Assembly (NCBI RefSeq): GCF_020736705.1
Contig: NZ_CP085990.1
Span: 1,922,001-1,986,000, forward strand
Length of the DNA: 64,000 nt
Direction: 5' to 3'
Origin: Psychrobacter sanguinis
GTDB lineage: Bacteria; Pseudomonadota; Gammaproteobacteria; Pseudomonadales; Moraxellaceae
Below, in pieces: positions 54,382 through 64,000 of the stretch (positions are counted from its first letter, which is position 1; each line of letters starts with the position of its first letter). The notes beneath the pieces are model-generated. The model was given only the letters and a program-made list of their open reading frames with translations. It was not told the DNA's origin and did no database searches. The translations under genes were made by a program, and so were the position numbers.

Positions 54382-56406
54382 TTATAGCAGCCAATCAATA
54401 GGCATAGAAGACATAAGATTAATCCATAATGAGTCTATCAAATCAATATCAGGCTCTTTATCAAACTTAACAAGTTGATGGTTCTCTAAAGTTTGCCACT
54501 GCAGACGGCCTTGGTCGGTTAACACAACTTTATAAGCTTGATAAAGTAGGTCATCAGTAATGGCAACATGTAGCTTATGAGCCAGCTCAGCATCCTCAAT
54601 AACTACCCCCATCTCAGTGTTAATATTGGCGGATCTAGGATCAACATTATAGGACCCAATAAATACACTGTGATCATCTACAGCGAAGGCTTTAGCGTGA
54701 AGGCTTGTCGAAGATTGTGAACGGGCACGCCACAGTTTATTTTCTCTATCCTCTTTGGAGGCAGTGGCTTTTAGCTCGTATATTTCAATACCTGCTTGCA
54801 GTAAAGGAATTCGCCACTGAGCATAACCTGCATGTACAGCAGACACATCAGTAGCATTAAAAGAATTGGTGAGTATTCTAACCTTTACCCCTTGATGTGC
54901 AAGCTTAATTAAGGTATTAACCCCATCTTTAGTGGGCACAAAATAGGAAGAAACAATCGATAAGTTCTTAGTAGGCGTACCTAATAAGTCTCTCAACTGA
55001 AAAACCAAATGCGCTTGAGGATGCGTATTTTTTAGCAGCTTTTCGACATCGTCACTTAAAAAAGTTATCGGTGCCCAACGAAAGGGTATTTGCTGATGAA
55101 TTAAATCATTATCAATGGTCGAATTTTTTAGAGCCTGATTATACACTTTAAGTCCATCAATGTTAGCACCTGATGTGTCTGGATGTATTTTGTCTAGACT
55201 GGCAATAAAGTTTTCAGTATTCGATTTTGAATCTTTGGATAATACAGCGCCGGACTGAGTATTATTTTTCTTGACTAAAGTTTCTATATCGTAAGAAATA
55301 GGAGAGCGCCAATATTGCTCAAAGCTATTATTAATGTCTTGTACCACATCGCCTATGAGTAGCACATCTAAATCTGCAAACTGGCTGTTTTTATCGTTGC
55401 TCAGATATTCATCACCCACATTGCGGCCGCCCACAATACTTAGATGACGATCAAACGTCATGCTTTTGTTGTGCATACGGTGATTGATACGTCTTAAATC
55501 GGTAAAATAGTTTAACGTTTGAAATTTACGAAAAGACATGGGGTTAATAAGACGTACTGCAATATTAGGATGACTAGCAAAGCGTAATAAATGCTTGTCT
55601 AAAGCGGCATTATTATTAAAGTCATCCAACAAAAGACGAACCACAACCCCACGGTCAGCCGCTTGCCACAGCTGTTTTAACAATAGCTGACCTGCTTGAT
55701 CATTGTGCCAAATATAATATTGGACATCGATGCTTTCAGTCGCCATATCTGTTAGCACACTGCGTGCAGCAAAGGCATTGGCACCAGTAACAATAGGATG
55801 GTAACCAGATAGGTTGGGGTGTAAGCTACTCTGTTGAGAGACGGCTTGTGCTAGTTGAGCTTTTCTTTGAGACTCTGACTGTGGCGACGTTGAGCTATCA
55901 ACGTTTTCAGAACTATGGGTAGTATCTGAACTAGTTTGAGTTTTCTTATTGGTATAATGGCGGTTAATGGCTTCGGTAAGTTGAATACTTTTGGCCACAT
56001 GAGGGGTTTTAGGTAGGGTGCTACAAGCCGACAAGAATATCGCTAAAAAGCCAGACGCAATAAGTTTTGTGGTTATACCATGATGGTTATGAAATGAAAC
56101 TGCTTTGTCATGCATCGTCTTTATAATGTCATTGTTTACAGACAAGCTGTTTATAGCTTCCGTATTTTTAATCTCAATATTTTTAATCTCAGTATTTTTA
56201 ACCTCAGAATCAGGGTTGTTAACTTCTATATTATTCGTATCTATATCTTTAGCACTTATAGCATTGGTGCTTATGATTTTATTCTTTATGGCATTAGTGC
56301 TTAGCAATAGATTACTTAGCCCACGTCTGGCTCGCTGCAAATATGAAGCAGAAGCAGAGTTGGATTCGATATCTTCGGTGGGCGGAATAACAAGAATGTC
56401 GCTCAA
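54382..56406 (-). CDS. Phospholipase D-family lipoprotein (cardiolipin-synthase-like)
   Basis: 674 residues. Two HKD motifs are present: HNKSMTFD (about 312-319) and HAKAFAVD (about 570-577), each followed by GGRNVGDEY or GSYNVDPRS. This is the pattern of cardiolipin synthase C-like enzymes. A lipobox LSAC lies near 128 behind a hydrophobic stretch, so the mature protein is probably a lipoprotein. The frame starts with TTG at 56406 and has AAAGG upstream, but an internal ATG at 56115 would give a normal short signal peptide. The extra N-terminal segment is a degenerate repeat (KNTEIKNIEIKNTE). Confidence 0.82.
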   Translation of the reverse strand: MSDILVIPPTEDIESNSASASYLQRARRGLSNLLLSTNAIKNKIISTNAISAKDIDTNNIEVNNPDSEVKNTEIKNIEIKNTEAINSLSVNNDIIKTMHDKAVSFHNHHGITTKLIASGFLAIFLSACSTLPKTPHVAKSIQLTEAINRHYTNKKTQTSSDTTHSSENVDSSTSPQSESQRKAQLAQAVSQQSSLHPNLSGYHPIVTGANAFAARSVLTDMATESIDVQYYIWHNDQAGQLLLKQLWQAADRGVVVRLLLDDFNNNAALDKHLLRFASHPNIAVRLINPMSFRKFQTLNYFTDLRRINHRMHNKSMTFDRHLSIVGGRNVGDEYLSNDKNSQFADLDVLLIGDVVQDINNSFEQYWRSPISYDIETLVKKNNTQSGAVLSKDSKSNTENFIASLDKIHPDTSGANIDGLKVYNQALKNSTIDNDLIHQQIPFRWAPITFLSDDVEKLLKNTHPQAHLVFQLRDLLGTPTKNLSIVSSYFVPTKDGVNTLIKLAHQGVKVRILTNSFNATDVSAVHAGYAQWRIPLLQAGIEIYELKATASKEDRENKLWRARSQSSTSLHAKAFAVDDHSVFIGSYNVDPRSANINTEMGVVIEDAELAHKLHVAITDDLLYQAYKVVLTDQGRLQWQTLENHQLVKFDKEPDIDLIDSLWINLMSSMPIDWLL

Positions 56407-56545
56407 ATTTCAAGACCTTTATTTAAATACGCTTAATTAAAAATGGACTGTAACGGTCAGTCACAAATTACAGCAAATTAAGGGGTATAAAATAAAAATA
56501 TTTTACCTCAATTTACAGCCCATTAAAGTTGCTGAAATGTTTATG

Positions 56546-56584
56546 AAAATAGGAGGGTGACAGTGTTATCTACCCTCCTATTTT
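56546..56584 (-). terminator. Terminator of the beta-hydroxyacid dehydrogenase gene
   Basis: A 13-bp stem AAAATAGGAGGGT / ACCCTCCTATTTT with a 13-nt loop, 80 bp past the stop; it may also isolate the PLD gene. Confidence 0.85.
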
Positions 56585-56663
56585 GTGTTTATTTTGCTTA
56601 ACAAAACGCTATGTTTTATCTCTTAAACTACGAGTTAGCGTATCATTTATTTTACTTGGCATA

Positions 56664-57632
56664 TTACTCGTCTTGAATGGTAATACCACTCATCATTTCA
56701 TAAAATTTAGCAAATTCTGAAAAGTCAGCATCGCCAGGCTGATTCTGATTACTCGCGGCTCGAATTAAGCTGGCCACTTGTGCCATAACCGGAGTAGGTA
56801 CTTGCTTTTCAGTTTGTAAATCGATAGCAATACCACAGTCTTTGGCCATTAAATCTATGGTGAAAGTCTTGGGAAAAGCACGATTGACAATACGATCAGG
56901 GAGAGTGGCTAAGGTGGCAAAGCTTTGACCACTGGCTTTGTTGATACAGGCCAGCGCATCTGAAGGATTCACCCCATGTGCTTTAAGCACTGATAAGCCT
57001 TCAGCCGCCGCCCAAGCATTGATTGCAAACAAAGTATTGTTCACTGCTTTTACCGCAAAGCCAGCCCCTGAATCACCCACATGGACAATAAGTCCAGCGA
57101 AGCAGTTAATGGCAGGTTTGGCATAAGCCAAAGCGTCGGCTGAGCCGCCAACCATTACTGTCAACGTACCACTGTCCGCGCCCGACGTTTGTCCAGACAC
57201 CGGGGCATCCAAAAACTCACAACCTACCGCTTTAAGTTTGGCCTGACTGGCTTTGGCTTGCTCTGGCACGCCACTGGTGCAGTCTACCCAGACAGTATTG
57301 GCAGACAAATGAGGTAGGGCTTGATCGATGATGTCATCTACCACGTTGCTTGTCGGTAGGCAGGAAAAAATAACGTCTGCCATGACCGCTTGTTCTAAAC
57401 TAACCGCCAAAGTACCAAATTCTGCGGCATGGGTTTCAGCTTTATCAAAAGATCGGTTCCAGACCATGACAGTATCAAAGCTGTTAACCAAGTGTTTTGC
57501 CATATGGTGACCCATGGCACCAAGACCTAAAAAACTGACAGATCTAGGTTGCGCAGATTTTGGCTGAGTAGAAGGAGATTGGTCAGAGTTTGAATCAGTT
57601 GCTGAGTGAGTGATTGGGTTAGTGGTGGTCAT
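56664..57632 (-). CDS. NAD(P)-dependent beta-hydroxyacid dehydrogenase (3-hydroxyisobutyrate type)
   Basis: 322 residues: Rossmann motif [10 protein letters not shown] (about 37-46), the substrate motif [16 protein letters not shown] (about 142-157) and the catalytic lysine in [10 protein letters not shown] (about 203). The family covers 3-hydroxyisobutyrate, tartronate-semialdehyde and related dehydrogenases; which one is not clear. About 30 Ser/Gln-rich residues precede the core. No valine-degradation genes adjoin it. Confidence 0.88.
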   Translation of the reverse strand: MTTTNPITHSATDSNSDQSPSTQPKSAQPRSVSFLGLGAMGHHMAKHLVNSFDTVMVWNRSFDKAETHAAEFGTLAVSLEQAVMADVIFSCLPTSNVVDDIIDQALPHLSANTVWVDCTSGVPEQAKASQAKLKAVGCEFLDAPVSGQTSGADSGTLTVMVGGSADALAYAKPAINCFAGLIVHVGDSGAGFAVKAVNNTLFAINAWAAAEGLSVLKAHGVNPSDALACINKASGQSFATLATLPDRIVNRAFPKTFTIDLMAKDCGIAIDLQTEKQVPTPVMAQVASLIRAASNQNQPGDADFSEFAKFYEMMSGITIQDE

Positions 57633-57881
57633 TTTTATACTCCATAGCAGGATTTAAAGGTTGTGTTAATCTAAAAATAGAATAGCCTTAGCCTAGAATA
57701 GAAAGCTAAAAACAATAAAAAAATATTAATATATTGCTAAAATAACTTTGTTTACCTAAATTTAATATATAAATTCAACACATAGCTCTGATTTAAGCCG
57801 TTATGCTTAAAACCAAGTTTAAGTTAAAACGTACCGTTAAATTTTCCCTTCAATATTTCATAACCGATAATAGATACTAAT

Positions 57882-59180
57882 ATGACTCATGACAACCAAA
57901 ACAGTAATTCAGTAACCAGCGCTGCCAACCCTCAAAGTAATCAGTTAGATGATAACTGGACCAATGACGTACTAGATTTGAGTCAAGATTATGCGATGCA
58001 GACCATCGCCGTACGAGCAGGTCAACATCGAAGTGATGAAGGCGAGCACAGTGAGGCTATTTATACTACCAGCTCGTATGTCTATCAATCTGCAGCGGAT
58101 GCAGCTGCTCACTTTAATGGGGCCAAAACCGGTAACGTTTATTCACGTCATACCAATCCCACGGTTCGCACCTTTGAACGCCGTTTAGCCGCTTTAGAAG
58201 GGGGTGAGCGTGCGGTAGCCACAGCGTCTGGTATGGGTGCTATATTGACCATGTGCCTCGCTTATCTAAAGCAAGGCGACCATATTGTGGCTGCCAAGCA
58301 ACTGTTTGGCTCTTCAGTCGGTCTTTTCAACAATTTTATGGGCAAATTTGGGGTTAGCGTCACCTACGTTGACTGTTTTAACAATCAGGCTTGGGAACAA
58401 GCACTGCAGCCCAATACTCGCCTGTTATTTTGTGAAACCCCAAGCAACCCATTAGGCCAGATTGCGGACATGAAAGCAATTGGTGATATCGCGCATGCCC
58501 ATGGTGCCTTATTTGCAGTGGATAACTGTTTTGCAACGCCAGCGATTCAAAGACCGCTAGAGTTCGGAGCCGATATCGTAGTGCATTCAGCAACCAAATA
58601 TATTGATGGTCAAGGCAGAGTCTTGGGCGGCGCTTTAGTGGGCAGTGATGAGTTAATGCAGCAAGCCTTCGTCGTGGTTCGCTCAGGCGGGATTAGCTTG
58701 AGTCCTTTTAATGCGTGGGTATTTATCAAAGGTCTTGAGACCTTAAATTTACGTATGCAAGCCCACTGTGACAATGCCAATAAAATTGCAGAGTTTTTAC
58801 AAAACCATCCAAATGTCGAAAAAGTACATTTTTCAGGTTTAAAAAGTCACCCAATGCATGAATTAGCCACACGTCAGCACCATCGTCAGAATTGCTATGG
58901 GGCAATTATGGGCTTTGAGGTTAAAGCCGTGGGCAATCACACCGGACAGTCTGCCGCTTGGCATGTTATCGACAGCACCCAAATGGTGTCTATTACCAAT
59001 AACTTAGGCGATGCGAAGACCACAGTCACTCATCCAGCAACCACCACTCACTTTAGAATTTCTGCTGAAGCTCGAGCCGAAGCTGGCGTGACTGATGCGC
59101 TGATAAGATTGTCTGTTGGCTTGGAAGATGTCGATGACATCATCAAAGATTTGGCTCGTGGGTTAGACAGCTTAAGTTAA
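57882..59180 (+). CDS. metZ: O-succinylhomoserine sulfhydrylase MetZ
   Basis: A PLP enzyme making homocysteine directly from O-succinylhomoserine and sulfide. 432 residues of the Cys/Met-metabolism PLP family: the PLP lysine in VVHSATKYIDG (about 237), SNPLG and VDNCFATP motifs. The family also holds MetB and MetC; the MetZ call rests on the overall pattern (VRAGQHRSDEGEHSEAI start) from memory. It is divergent from the dehydrogenase gene. No SAM riboswitch is visible upstream. Confidence 0.88.
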   Translation: MTHDNQNSNSVTSAANPQSNQLDDNWTNDVLDLSQDYAMQTIAVRAGQHRSDEGEHSEAIYTTSSYVYQSAADAAAHFNGAKTGNVYSRHTNPTVRTFERRLAALEGGERAVATASGMGAILTMCLAYLKQGDHIVAAKQLFGSSVGLFNNFMGKFGVSVTYVDCFNNQAWEQALQPNTRLLFCETPSNPLGQIADMKAIGDIAHAHGALFAVDNCFATPAIQRPLEFGADIVVHSATKYIDGQGRVLGGALVGSDELMQQAFVVVRSGGISLSPFNAWVFIKGLETLNLRMQAHCDNANKIAEFLQNHPNVEKVHFSGLKSHPMHELATRQHHRQNCYGAIMGFEVKAVGNHTGQSAAWHVIDSTQMVSITNNLGDAKTTVTHPATTTHFRISAEARAEAGVTDALIRLSVGLEDVDDIIKDLARGLDSLS

Positions 59181-59398
59181 CGTCAACAACATAACCCCTT
59201 AGACACTCCTCCCAGATATCAGTATAATGAGGCCTATGTTTTTTGGGTTATTATGATTGTTTAACATAGATGGCTTAAAATTGATTGCTAAAGGCAGAAT
59301 GTTCGATAATGACTTAAGCAGACTTTTTGTCATCAATAAACAAAATAGCCGATTACCAGATAAATCCAATATAAATTAAAATTACTGATGAGGTAACT

Positions 59399-59731
59399 AT
59401 GAATATCCAAGCACTTATGCAACAAGCACAAGCGATGCAAAAGCAAGTGGAAGCTAATGTTGAAAAAGCAAAAAAAGAATTGGCTGACAAAGAAGTTCAA
59501 GCAGAAGCAGGTAATGGCTTAGTAAAAGTAACCATGACTGGTCGTCATGTGGTAAAACGTTTGTCTATTGACCCAAGTCTTTTAGAAGATGAGCCAGATT
59601 TAATCGAAGACTTAATTGCGGCGGCTATCAATGCAGCAGTAACCAAAGCAGACGAATTATCTGAGACTACTTTAGCAAATGCGACCAGCGGTATGGGTTT
59701 ACCACCAGGTATGCAAGGTCTATTCGGTTAA
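59399..59731 (+). CDS. ybaB: YbaB/EbfC nucleoid-associated protein
   Basis: 110 residues, a small dimeric DNA-binding protein ([18 protein letters not shown] start, central [16 protein letters not shown], and a Met/Gly-rich C-terminus [13 protein letters not shown]). GAGG lies five bases before the ATG. It precedes recR, the usual pairing, although here they are 270 bp apart with a terminator between. Confidence 0.95.
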   Translation: MNIQALMQQAQAMQKQVEANVEKAKKELADKEVQAEAGNGLVKVTMTGRHVVKRLSIDPSLLEDEPDLIEDLIAAAINAAVTKADELSETTLANATSGMGLPPGMQGLFG

Positions 59732-59772
59732 TCCAATAGCCTGATAAAAATTTATTACAAATTTGTGTTAGT

Positions 59773-59812
59773 AATGGGGTGGTAATGAGTCAATTACCCC
59801 CCATTTTTGTTT
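59773..59812 (+). terminator. Terminator after ybaB
   Basis: AATGGGG-T-GGTAAT pairs with ATTACC-CCCCATT with one bulged base, followed by T5GT4. Confidence 0.85.
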
Positions 59813-60001
59813 TAAGCTATTTTTTAGCTACTTTCTCGTCATTATGTGATTATAGTGAGGCGTTATAATGACAATGATTAGGCCAAAGTTTTATTCATAA
59901 TGAATGACGTATTTGTCTAGAGTGAAGCTACCTTTATTAGTATTAGGGTCTTACTAGATTTTGCACACAAAATAAAAATTGTACATAAAGAAGGTGATTG
60001 A

Positions 60002-60589
60002 TTGTTAACCGAAAAATTTGATAATTTGGTTAAGCAGTTGCGAGTGCTACCAGGAGTGGGTCAAAAGACAGCCCAACGTATGGCCTTGCACCTGCTTAAT
60101 GGAAAAAGACCGCAAGGGTCAGCGTTGGCTCAAGCTTTGGACATTGCCATGCACGATATTATTGAGTGTCGTCAATGTCACTCTTTTAGTGATGACGAGG
60201 TTTGTCCGATTTGCTTGGATCCCAGACGTGATGACCAAGTACTGTGTGTGGTAGAGACCGCAGCAGATGTCATGGCTATTGAGCAATCTGCTGGATATCG
60301 GGGTCGCTACTTCGTGTTAGGCGGTCATTTATCGCCACTTGATGGTATTAATGCTGATGATCTAAATATTGATCAGCTAGTCAGTCGGGTTAAGGCCTCT
60401 CCTGTAGAGGAGCTGATATTGGCGACCAGCACCACGGTGGAGGGTCAGACCACAGCACACTTTATCTCTGAAGCGGTGCGTCGTCATGTGGGTAAAGTGA
60501 CCCGTATTGCTCAAGGTATTCCGATGGGCGGCGAGCTTGAATATTTGGACAGTATGACATTGTCTCAGGCACTACAGAATCGCTCTTAA
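60002..60589 (+). CDS. recR: Recombination mediator protein RecR
   Basis: RecR works with RecF and RecO to load RecA at gaps. 195 residues: helix-hairpin-helix [15 protein letters not shown] (about 19-33), zinc finger CRQC...CPIC (about 57-72), Toprim domain starting [15 protein letters not shown] and Walker-like tail [12 protein letters not shown]. The start is TTG, with AAGG seven bases before it. Confidence 0.96.
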   Translation: MLTEKFDNLVKQLRVLPGVGQKTAQRMALHLLNGKRPQGSALAQALDIAMHDIIECRQCHSFSDDEVCPICLDPRRDDQVLCVVETAADVMAIEQSAGYRGRYFVLGGHLSPLDGINADDLNIDQLVSRVKASPVEELILATSTTVEGQTTAHFISEAVRRHVGKVTRIAQGIPMGGELEYLDSMTLSQALQNRS

Positions 60590-60713
60590 GCTTAAAAGGT
60601 TTTACTTAAATAGCTGCATTTTGACCGCTTTATTTTAATGGCGGTTTAGTGATGGTGTTTTAACCATTGTATTTTTAATTCCCATTGTAATTCTAACTCT
60701 AAAGAAGATTTCC

Positions 60714-62027
60714 ATGACTCAGGTATCCACAGACCGCTCATCAAAAGATTCGGCAACTAATGATTCTTCAGTACCCAATAAAGCCTCTATTTATGACAGC
60801 AGTAAGTTGATTGATATGGCAGCTATAAAAAAAGACTTAGAAGCTTCTGCTGATTTGCCAGTACATTGGGTATCAGACTTTGAGGCGTTAGAGGCTTGCC
60901 TTGATGATTTAGAAACCAGAGACAGAGTGGCTTTAGATACCGAGTTTATTAAACGCAGTACCTATTTTCCGATATTGGCCTTAGTGCAGATCAATACCGG
61001 TGAGTGTATATACTTGATTGATGCCCCAAAACTTGATTTGACCGAGTTTTGGGTGGTGTTAGAAGAGATGCCACTGATGATATGGCATGCTTGCGGTGAA
61101 GACTTGGGTATTTTTTACCTACTATCTGAAAGCCCTGCCTTAACCAATGTCTTTGATACTCAAATAGCATTGTCTTATTTAACCGGTCAGCTACAAATGG
61201 GTTATCAGCAAGCCTTGAGTCAAGAGCTTGACGTTCACGTAGAAAAAGGGGAGAGTCAGTCAGATTGGCTAGCACGACCTTTGACCCATGAGCAAGAGTC
61301 TTATGCCATCGATGATGTTCGTTATCTGCTTAATTTATATGACATTTTACAGCAGCAACTGACTAAGCAAAGTCTACTAGACAAGGTCATTGAGGATTGT
61401 CAGTTGTATACCAAAGAGCTTTATGAGGCGGCTAATATTGAAGATGATGCCACTTATTTGGCCATGGCAGATTTTCGCTACACCGGCGAGCAAATGGCAG
61501 TATTACAAGCTGTATCCAGTTGGCGAGAGGCTTTAGCACGGGCTACCAATCAACCAAAAACCTTTATTTTGAAGAAACAAGCGGTACGCGATGTGGTGGT
61601 TGAATTTCCAAAAAGCGTCAAACAACTGACTCAAAAAACCACCATGCATCGTAGTATGATTCATCTATATGGTGAAGAGTTGATTGATATTATTAATAAA
61701 GCACGGACCTTACCAGTTGAGGAACAGCCTGCTCGAGTGTTCCCTCCTTATCGTTCTAAAGACAAAACGGTCTCAAAAGCTGTCAGCCAAGCCATAAAAG
61801 AGTATGAGGCGGAGACTGGAGTGCCGGCCAATGTGCTGATGCGCAAAAAATGGCTGTCTCACTTGTATGAGATTGTGGCTTATGATTTGCCTATCGAGCA
61901 GATGCCAGAAGGGTTAAAGGGTTGGCGTAAAGAATGGGTGATGCAGACTTTAATTCCTTTAATTACCAGTCATAAACAAGCATTACAAGACGGTATGCGT
62001 ATGGAACAAGAGGATGATGAGATCTAG
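60714..62027 (+). CDS. rnd: Ribonuclease D
   Basis: A 3'-5' exonuclease trimming tRNA ends. 437 residues: DEDDy residues Asp75/Glu77 (ALDTEFI), Asp in HACGEDLGI (about 129), and Tyr/Asp in SYAIDDVRYLL (about 205), followed by an HRDC domain (about 245-325). The roughly 45-residue Ser/Asp-rich N-terminal extension is unusual. It is 124 bp after recR and may share its transcript. Confidence 0.94.
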   Translation: MTQVSTDRSSKDSATNDSSVPNKASIYDSSKLIDMAAIKKDLEASADLPVHWVSDFEALEACLDDLETRDRVALDTEFIKRSTYFPILALVQINTGECIYLIDAPKLDLTEFWVVLEEMPLMIWHACGEDLGIFYLLSESPALTNVFDTQIALSYLTGQLQMGYQQALSQELDVHVEKGESQSDWLARPLTHEQESYAIDDVRYLLNLYDILQQQLTKQSLLDKVIEDCQLYTKELYEAANIEDDATYLAMADFRYTGEQMAVLQAVSSWREALARATNQPKTFILKKQAVRDVVVEFPKSVKQLTQKTTMHRSMIHLYGEELIDIINKARTLPVEEQPARVFPPYRSKDKTVSKAVSQAIKEYEAETGVPANVLMRKKWLSHLYEIVAYDLPIEQMPEGLKGWRKEWVMQTLIPLITSHKQALQDGMRMEQEDDEI

Positions 62028-62167
62028 CTTCTAAAACTTCTAAGCTCAGCTAGATCATACCTGTCACTGAACTTACACTTATAGACGAACTTTTAGCATT
62101 GCTATAGTTTACGCCTTTGCATAGCTCTAAATATGAAAATCCATATGAAAAAGAGTAGGAGGTTCAT

Positions 62168-62908
62168 TTAGCGTCTCTTAAACATGCCATGGTCGAGGAA
62201 ATAAGCGGTTTGTTCTGCGACCACTTGATTAATTAACATCCCAGTATGCGAGACAGGAAGAATGATATGGTCGGTGGCCTCGGCCAGTTGGGTTTCGAAA
62301 ACGTAGACCGTCCCGTCATGCTCACACTGTGGGTGGGCAAGCTTAGATTTTTTCTTATGATAGTTCAGTACTAATTGACCTAAGCCATAAGGGGAGTTGC
62401 CAGCGATGACTCCTAAACTAACCCCTTCCTTCAATGGCGCACTTTGCCCATCCAAGGCTTGTTTATAAGCGTTTCCCACTAAAGGAGAGACCAGCTTATT
62501 GACGTACTCAGCGGTGGTACTGCCATTATGCGGCGTGCCGAGCGTTACGCAGCGTGCTATTTTCCACTGTGCAAAACGTGAAATAAAATCTCTTATTACT
62601 AATCCGCCTAAGCTATGACCGACTAAATTAATCGGGATAGCAGGGTTATGGTTGTCACTCAGCCAAGCATTGAGACTGATACTGTGCTGTTCAATACTGT
62701 CTCGCAAGCTATGATAATTGTGCTGATAAGTGGCGAAGCCTCTGCTTTGAAGTTGCTTGGCCAAAGGGCTCATGACCCAAGCGCTTTGATGCAGTCCATG
62801 TACTAATACCACAAAAGGGCGATCAGCGCTTTTCACGGATGAGTGGGATAAGGGCTGAGATTGAGACAAGGTTAACTCCTGGCAGTGGTTATGGTAAGTT
62901 CGGCACAT
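62168..62908 (-). CDS. Alpha/beta-hydrolase, lipase/esterase type
   Basis: 246 residues. LVHGLHQSAWVMSP (oxyanion loop, about 35-48), the elbow GHSLGGLVIRD (serine about 108) and GTPHNGS match the triacylglycerol-lipase/PGAP1-like group. The catalytic His is probably in ILPVSHTGML. No signal peptide is visible. No ribosome binding site precedes the ATG, so the start may be downstream. Confidence 0.82.
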   Translation of the reverse strand: MCRTYHNHCQELTLSQSQPLSHSSVKSADRPFVVLVHGLHQSAWVMSPLAKQLQSRGFATYQHNYHSLRDSIEQHSISLNAWLSDNHNPAIPINLVGHSLGGLVIRDFISRFAQWKIARCVTLGTPHNGSTTAEYVNKLVSPLVGNAYKQALDGQSAPLKEGVSLGVIAGNSPYGLGQLVLNYHKKKSKLAHPQCEHDGTVYVFETQLAEATDHIILPVSHTGMLINQVVAEQTAYFLDHGMFKRR

Positions 62909-63100
62909 TTGCGGTGTTGCTAAGCTAATGGCTATCTATGGCTAATAGCTTTTTGATATTCACCGCTTTATTGTACAGTAATACAGTTTGCTCGTAATTG
63001 CTGTTAGAAATCTAGTAATTACGGTTAAAAATTTAGTAGATATAGTTAAAAAAGACATTAACAGTAACTGTTAACTGTATGTTCTGCATGGTTGGCCATA

Positions 63101-63136
63101 AAAAAACCTTCAGGTCCTAGGACCTGAAGGTTTTTT
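63101..63136 (-). terminator. Terminator of gcvP
   Basis: A perfect 17-bp stem AAAAAACCTTCAGGTCC / GGACCTGAAGGTTTTTT with a 2-nt loop, 50 bp beyond the stop. Confidence 0.93.
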
Positions 63137-63185
63137 CATACTTGTCTATTTAGCTAGCACTTTGTATAAAGTTAGAAGCTAAAGA

Positions 63186-64000
63186 CTACATATAGTTTTC
63201 TATACTTGGGCAGCTACACATTAGGTTTTTGTCGCCATACACATCATCGATACGACCGACGGTCGGCCAGAATTTATGCTGACGGATGTAGTCTAATGGG
63301 AACGCAGCAGTATCACGACTGTATGGGTAGTTCCACTCATCGCTAGTGATAACGAACGCTGTGTGAGGTGCATTAACCAATGGGTTATTGTCAGCCGTCC
63401 AGCCGTCTTTACCTTCTTTCACTTTAAGCGCTTCTTGCTTAATAGATTTCAGCGCAGAGATAAAGCGGTCAAGCTCGTGCTTGGCTTCCGACTCTGTTGG
63501 CTCAATCATTAGTGTACCGGCTACTGGGAAGCTCATAGTTGGTGCATGGAAACCATAGTCCATCAAACGCTTGGCGATATCAGCCTCAGTAATACCGGTC
63601 TCTTCTTTAAGCGGACGGATATCAATGATACATTCGTGCGCCACACGGCCATTCTTACCGGTATAAAGTACAGGATAATCATCTTGTAGCTGGCTTGCCA
63701 CATAGTTAGCGTTTAGCAAGGCTGTCTTGGTGGCTTGTAGCAGACCATCACGGCCCATCATGGTGATGTACATCCATGAAATAGGTAAGATGCTGGCTGA
63801 GCCATAAGGGGCTGCTGAGACCGCAGTAGTGTCTTGTGTCGCATTAAACACTGGAGTCACGCTATGGTTGGCTTTGAATGGCGCTAAGTGAGCTTTCATA
63901 CCAATAGGGCCCATACCTGGACCGCCACCGCCATGAGGAATACAGAAGGTTTTGTGCAGGTTCATGTGCAGTACGTCAGCACCGACTTCTGCAGGCTGCA
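63186..64000 (-). CDS. gcvP: Glycine dehydrogenase (decarboxylating), C-terminal part; gene continues past the window
   Basis: The P-protein of the glycine cleavage system decarboxylates glycine on PLP. The frame runs to the window edge ([11 protein letters not shown] just before the internal Met at 63965), so this Met is not the start. The PLP lysine is in [10 protein letters not shown], next to the glycine-rich [12 protein letters not shown]. The conserved C-terminal motifs ([21 protein letters not shown]) are present. About 271 of roughly 960 residues are in the window. Confidence 0.96.
   Translation of the reverse strand, partial: QPAEVGADVLHMNLHKTFCIPHGGGGPGMGPIGMKAHLAPFKANHSVTPVFNATQDTTAVSAAPYGSASILPISWMYITMMGRDGLLQATKTALLNANYVASQLQDDYPVLYTGKNGRVAHECIIDIRPLKEETGITEADIAKRLMDYGFHAPTMSFPVAGTLMIEPTESEAKHELDRFISALKSIKQEALKVKEGKDGWTADNNPLVNAPHTAFVITSDEWNYPYSRDTAAFPLDYIRQHKFWPTVGRIDDVYGDKNLMCSCPSIENYM

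Noticed and set aside
1..64000. CRISPR array, tRNA or rRNA genes
   Set aside because: No regularly spaced repeats, and no cloverleaf or rRNA stretches were seen in any spacer.

Overview
The window looks like chromosome from a Moraxellaceae gammaproteobacterium, most likely Psychrobacter. This rests on moderate GC with AT-rich spacers and on the gene set: cbb3 oxidase, AmgK/MurU next to LptD/SurA, a single LolC/E-type permease with LolD, ComEC, MetZ, and small secreted proteins of a type known in this family. The species call is inference. About 50 protein genes are visible, nearly all housekeeping. I see no rRNA, tRNA or CRISPR array.

Layout. 0-16.6 kb is mostly minus-strand core genes: a dihydrolipoamide-dehydrogenase-like flavoprotein, Bcp peroxiredoxin, an AhpD-fold protein, QueC, YgiD, RlmH, TrmB, a KefB/C-type antiporter and DacC, with plus-strand der and a DUF2628-like membrane gene among them. 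Between rlmH and trmB lies a spacer with three perfect DnaA boxes. 16.6-28.5 kb holds envelope genes: nlpD (with an IS1-family element 40 bp before its start), surA and lptD, divergent amgK-murU, and then a TnpB-only IS605-type element with a well-structured right end that could encode a guide RNA. 28.5-36 kb is the mobile-element-rich part: a TolA/TonB-like anchored protein, an IS4 element inserted in the loop of a terminator hairpin, ttcA, an IS630 element with a split transposase, ccoH and ccoG, and a 133-bp MITE-like repeat. 36-39.5 kb is the ccoNOQP operon. 40-51.7 kb has an SCP2-domain protein, two unknown genes, lolC/E-lolD, comEC (with a decayed metallo-beta-lactamase domain), a SppA-type peptidase, an alpha/beta hydrolase and a CPBP protease. 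51.9-64 kb has dusA, an MFS transporter, a PLD-family lipoprotein, a beta-hydroxyacid dehydrogenase, metZ, ybaB-recR, rnd, a lipase-like protein and the 3' end of gcvP.

How the genes work together. SurA, LptD, NlpD, DacC, AmgK-MurU and LolCD form an envelope-biogenesis theme (outer-membrane protein, LPS and lipoprotein traffic, peptidoglycan maturation and recycling). CcoNOQP with CcoG/CcoH makes and matures a high-affinity cbb3 oxidase. QueC, TrmB, TtcA, RlmH and DusA are tRNA/rRNA modification enzymes.

Novelty. No wholly new multi-gene system is evident. The strongest second-look items are the DnaA-box cluster, the solo TnpB with its structured right end, the IS4 insertion in a terminator loop, the likely IS1-made hybrid promoter of nlpD, the MITE, and the ComEC without metal ligands. 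Everything here was read by eye, with no database search.
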